A stretch of 64,000 bases of DNA from Pseudomonas sp. BBP2017 (lineage in GTDB: Bacteria > Pseudomonadota > Gammaproteobacteria > Pseudomonadales > Pseudomonadaceae), in NCBI RefSeq assembly GCF_003024385.1, contig NZ_PVZN01000001.1, forward strand, positions 496,001 through 560,000, in the 5' to 3' direction. Made by a program: the position numbers and the translations under genes. The notes beneath the pieces were generated by a model that was not told the origin of the DNA, searched no databases, and saw only the letters and a program-made list of their open reading frames with translations. Positions within the stretch are counted from its first letter, which is position 1. Each line of letters opens with the position of its first letter. Shown piece by piece: positions 61,401 to 64,000 of the stretch.

Positions 61401-62469
61401 ACTGGCCTGGCCATGGGTTTTCCTGCTGTTGCCGCTGCCTTGGCTGGCGCGCTTGCTGCTGCCTGGCGCCGACAGTGGCGAACCGGTACTCAAAGTCAGT
61501 TTTCTCAATGAACTCGAAGGTCTGGCCGGGCGCCGTGCACGTCTGAACCTGCCGACCTGGCGTCAGCAGGCACCCTTCGTCGTGGTCTGGCTGTTACTGC
61601 TGCTGGCCGCCGCCCGCCCGCAGTGGCTGGGCGAGCCGGTGCCGGTGTCCGCCAGCGGCCGCGACCTGCTGGTGGCGGTGGATGTCTCCGGCTCCATGGA
61701 CTTTCCCGACATGCACTGGCAGGACGAAGAAGTCAGCCGTCTGACCTTGGTCAAGACTCTGCTCGGCGACTTCCTTGAAGCCCGCCAGGGCGACCGTGTC
61801 GGCCTGATCCTGTTCGGCAGCCAGGCCTACCTGCAAGCACCGCTGACCTTCGATCGACGTACCGTACGCACCTTCCTCGACGAAGCGCAGATCGGCATTG
61901 CCGGCAAGAACACCGCCATCGGCGATGCCATTGGCCTGGCACTCAAGCGCCTGCGCCAGCGCCCGGCGCAGAGCCGGGTATTGGTGTTGGTCACTGACGG
62001 CGCCAACAATGGCGGACAGATCCACCCACTGACCGCCGCCCGCCTGGCCGCCCAGGAAAATGTACGGATCTACACCATCGGCATCGGCGCCGACCCGGAA
62101 GAAACCGGCACTGCCGGCTTGCTCGGCCTCAACCCGAGCCTGGACCTGGACGAGGCCTCACTCAAGGAAATCGCCGGGCTGACCGGCGGCACCTATTTCC
62201 GCGCCCGTGACGGCGAACAGCTACGGGATATCGATGGTGCCCTGGACCGCCTGGAACCGGTGGCCCAGCAACCGACCCAGGCGCGTACCGCCGAGGCCTT
62301 GTACAGCTGGCCGCTGGCGCTGGCCTTGCTGCTCAGCGTATTGCTGGTCATCCAGGAACAATGGCCGGACAACCGCCTGCAACGTCTGCTACGCCGCCCC
62401 AGCTTTCTGGTTCCACATCCGCAGTGGCGTGAGCGGCTCAAGCGCCTGCGTCTGAGGAGACGCCGATGA
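61393..62469 (+). CDS. BatA-like von Willebrand A membrane protein, 358 aa
   Basis: An inner-membrane VWA protein. Two N-terminal helices (WPWVFLLLPLPWLARLLL and FVVVWLLLLLAAARPQWL) enclose a short loop. A periplasmic VWA domain (~90-285) follows with an intact metal-ion site D-x-S-x-S (VAVDVSGSMDF), Thr and Asp ligands (VLVTDGANNGG). A third helix near the C terminus (WPLALALLLSVLLVIQEQW) precedes a basic tail. It is a BatA-type partner of MoxR. ATG 61393 overlaps DUF4381; its stop overlaps the start of the next gene (ATGA). Confidence 0.9.
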   Translation: MFELAWPWVFLLLPLPWLARLLLPGADSGEPVLKVSFLNELEGLAGRRARLNLPTWRQQAPFVVVWLLLLLAAARPQWLGEPVPVSASGRDLLVAVDVSGSMDFPDMHWQDEEVSRLTLVKTLLGDFLEARQGDRVGLILFGSQAYLQAPLTFDRRTVRTFLDEAQIGIAGKNTAIGDAIGLALKRLRQRPAQSRVLVLVTDGANNGGQIHPLTAARLAAQENVRIYTIGIGADPEETGTAGLLGLNPSLDLDEASLKEIAGLTGGTYFRARDGEQLRDIDGALDRLEPVAQQPTQARTAEALYSWPLALALLLSVLLVIQEQWPDNRLQRLLRRPSFLVPHPQWRERLKRLRLRRRR

Positions 62470-64000
62470 TGGCTCTATGGCCCCAATGGCTGCGCCCGGC
62501 CTGGCTGATCGTTTTGCCCCTGCTCGCCTGGTTGCTATGGAAACTCTGGCACCGGCAGAAACGCGCCGGACGCTGGCAAATGATCCTGCCGCCCAGTTTC
62601 CATGCCGTACTGCTGGGCGGTGGTAGTGGCCGCGACAGTAAACTGCCGTGGATTGCCCTGGGCCTGGCCTGGCTGCTCAGCGTACTGGCCTTGGTCGGCC
62701 CCAGTTGGCAACGCCTGGAAGAAACCCGCCAGCGTCCTGCCGACCCGCTGGTAATCCTGCTCGAGCTGACCCCGCAGATGCTCGCCGAAGATGTCGCGCC
62801 AACCCGCCTGGAACAGGCTCGGCGCAAAATTCTCGACCTGCTTGAGCATCGCCGCGACAGCCAGACCGCAATTATCGTCTATGCCGGTAGCGCCCACACC
62901 CTGGTGCCGCTGTCGGACGACCTGGCCACCAGCCGCAACCTGCTTGAAGCCCTCGCCCCGTCGATCATGCCCCAGACCGGCCAGCGCGCCGACCTCGCCG
63001 TGCGCAAGGGCCTGGCCTTGCTGGCCCAGGCTGGCCTGGGCCAGGGTCGCTTGCTGCTGCTGGGCTCGTCCTTGAGCCCGCAGGAACGCGAAGGCATCAA
63101 GCAAGCCCTGGGACGCCAGGGTCCTAGCCTGCTGATGCTGGGTATCGGTACCGCTCAAGGCGCCCCGGTCAAGCAAGCCAATGGTGAATTCCTCAAGGAC
63201 GATCAGGGCGGTATCCTGCTGCCACGTCTGGACAGCGCCAGCCTTAAAGCATTTATCAGCAGCACCGGCGGGCGCTATCGCAACGCCCGTATCGATGACC
63301 TCGACCTGCGCGGTCTGCGCCTGTTCGATAACCCGAAAAGCCTGCGCGACGATGGTCAGACGCTGCAGTTGGACAGTTGGGCCGATCAGGGCTACTGGCT
63401 GCTGTTGCCGCTGCTGCTGTTGGCAGCCTGCGCCGGCCGCCGTGGCTGGCTGTTCTGCCTGCCGCTGTTGCTGGTGTTGCCGCAACCCGGCTATGCCTTC
63501 GAGTTCAGTGACCTGTGGCTACGTCCCGACCAGCAAGGCCAGCGATTACTTGAGCAACAGCGCCCGAATGAAGCCGCCGAGCACTTCCAGAATCGCCAAT
63601 GGAAAGGCCTGGCCCTCTATGAAGCTGGCGACTACGACGCTGCCGCGCGCCTGTTCGCCCAAGGCAACAGTGCTGCAGACCACTACAATCGCGGCAACGC
63701 CCTGGCGCGTAGTGGGGAACTTGAAGCGGCGCTGGATGCCTATGAACAGGCGCTGGAGCGCCAGCCGGAATTGCAGCCTGCCTTGAGCAACAAGGCCCTG
63801 GTCGAACAGTTGCTGCAACAACGTCAGGCCGAACAGCCCGAGCAACCGCCCGAGCAAAACCAGCAGAGCGACGCAAACGCCCAAACCGACAGCAACAGCA
63901 GCACCCAGAACAATCAGGATCCGCCCAGCGAAAAGCCTGCGCAACAGCCCAGCGACACCCACAAGGACGACAGCAACAGCAGTGAGCAGGCACAGCACCT
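62466..64000 (+). CDS. BatB/BatC-like VWA-TPR membrane protein (partial, runs off the window)
   Basis: The frame starts at ATG 62466, overlapping the stop of the previous gene, and is open to the window end (511 codons seen). Two N-terminal helices are followed by a VWA domain (~85-290), in which the D-x-S-x-S metal site is replaced by LLELTPQML, so metal binding is doubtful. Helices at ~305-340 follow (GYWLLLPLLLLAACAG), then TPR repeats (~360-445: ALYEAGDYDAAARLFAQGNS, then HYNRGNALARSGELEAALDA), and a long Gln/Asn/Pro/Glu-rich tail. This is a BatB-BatC fusion as in other pseudomonads; a BatD gene would be expected just outside the window. Confidence 0.88.
   Translation, partial: MMALWPQWLRPAWLIVLPLLAWLLWKLWHRQKRAGRWQMILPPSFHAVLLGGGSGRDSKLPWIALGLAWLLSVLALVGPSWQRLEETRQRPADPLVILLELTPQMLAEDVAPTRLEQARRKILDLLEHRRDSQTAIIVYAGSAHTLVPLSDDLATSRNLLEALAPSIMPQTGQRADLAVRKGLALLAQAGLGQGRLLLLGSSLSPQEREGIKQALGRQGPSLLMLGIGTAQGAPVKQANGEFLKDDQGGILLPRLDSASLKAFISSTGGRYRNARIDDLDLRGLRLFDNPKSLRDDGQTLQLDSWADQGYWLLLPLLLLAACAGRRGWLFCLPLLLVLPQPGYAFEFSDLWLRPDQQGQRLLEQQRPNEAAEHFQNRQWKGLALYEAGDYDAAARLFAQGNSAADHYNRGNALARSGELEAALDAYEQALERQPELQPALSNKALVEQLLQQRQAEQPEQPPEQNQQSDANAQTDSNSSTQNNQDPPSEKPAQQPSDTHKDDSNSSEQAQH

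Overview
The window reads as a chromosomal segment of a Pseudomonas, most likely of the P. putida group. The core gene order rlmL-rmf-pyrD / nasS-nasT-nasA-kinase-cobA / oprF-sigX-cmpX-crfX-cmaX-rraA-hydrolase / ppsA-ppsR-gdhB is the conserved Pseudomonas order. Absence of nirBD between the nasA operon and cobA fits P. putida better than P. aeruginosa. GC-rich codon use and two inverted-repeat (REP-like) elements agree with this. No rRNA, tRNA, CRISPR array, integrase or complete insertion sequence was seen.

Bases 1-~15,934 are an accessory, island-like stretch of mostly unrecognised genes. From the left they are: a small MbcA/ParS-type (DUF2384) antitoxin-like gene with two small companions; a broken metallophosphoesterase start; an XRE regulator whose start is preceded by a 10-bp inverted repeat; and a four-gene minus-strand operon encoding two proteins with HEPN-type R-x4-H motifs, one unknown protein and one nucleotidyltransferase. 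Divergent from that operon is a pair consisting of an unknown protein and an XRE-ImmA/IrrE metalloprotease. These are followed by a 95-aa/518-aa pair, an HNH endonuclease, several orphan proteins (one ending in an SSB-like acidic tip, DDDLPF), and a fragment of a paralogue of one operon protein. The right edge of the region cuts into the 5' end of a LuxR-type response regulator gene. Its BvgS/EvgS-like hybrid kinase remains complete.

From ~16.4 kb the window is core chromosome. It holds a hybrid sensor kinase, yggL, dacB (PBP4), a CHASE-PAS-GGDEF cyclase, rlmL, rmf and pyrD. Nitrate assimilation control follows (nasS, nasT, a sigma-54-like promoter and ANTAR-type leader, nasA), then a PP2C-kinase fusion and cobA. 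Next come the oprF-sigX-cmpX-crfX-cmaX envelope-stress cluster, rraA, PEP synthase with its regulator ppsR, and the large NAD-glutamate dehydrogenase gdhB.

The right part holds a GntR regulator with two copies of a 15-bp site, lhgO (L-2-hydroxyglutarate oxidase) and an MFS transporter. A six-gene phospholipid cluster similar to E. coli ynbABCD follows (CDP-alcohol phosphotransferase, hydrolase-methyltransferase, PAP2-dual-specificity phosphatase, small membrane protein, acyltransferase, CdsA-like enzyme). The window ends in the moxR-DUF58-DUF4381-VWA-VWA/TPR operon, whose last gene runs off the edge.

The most plausible undescribed system is the divergent locus at 2357-9091: an operon with two HEPN-motif proteins and a nucleotidyltransferase facing an XRE-ImmA pair, which looks like a defence or toxin-antitoxin-like module.
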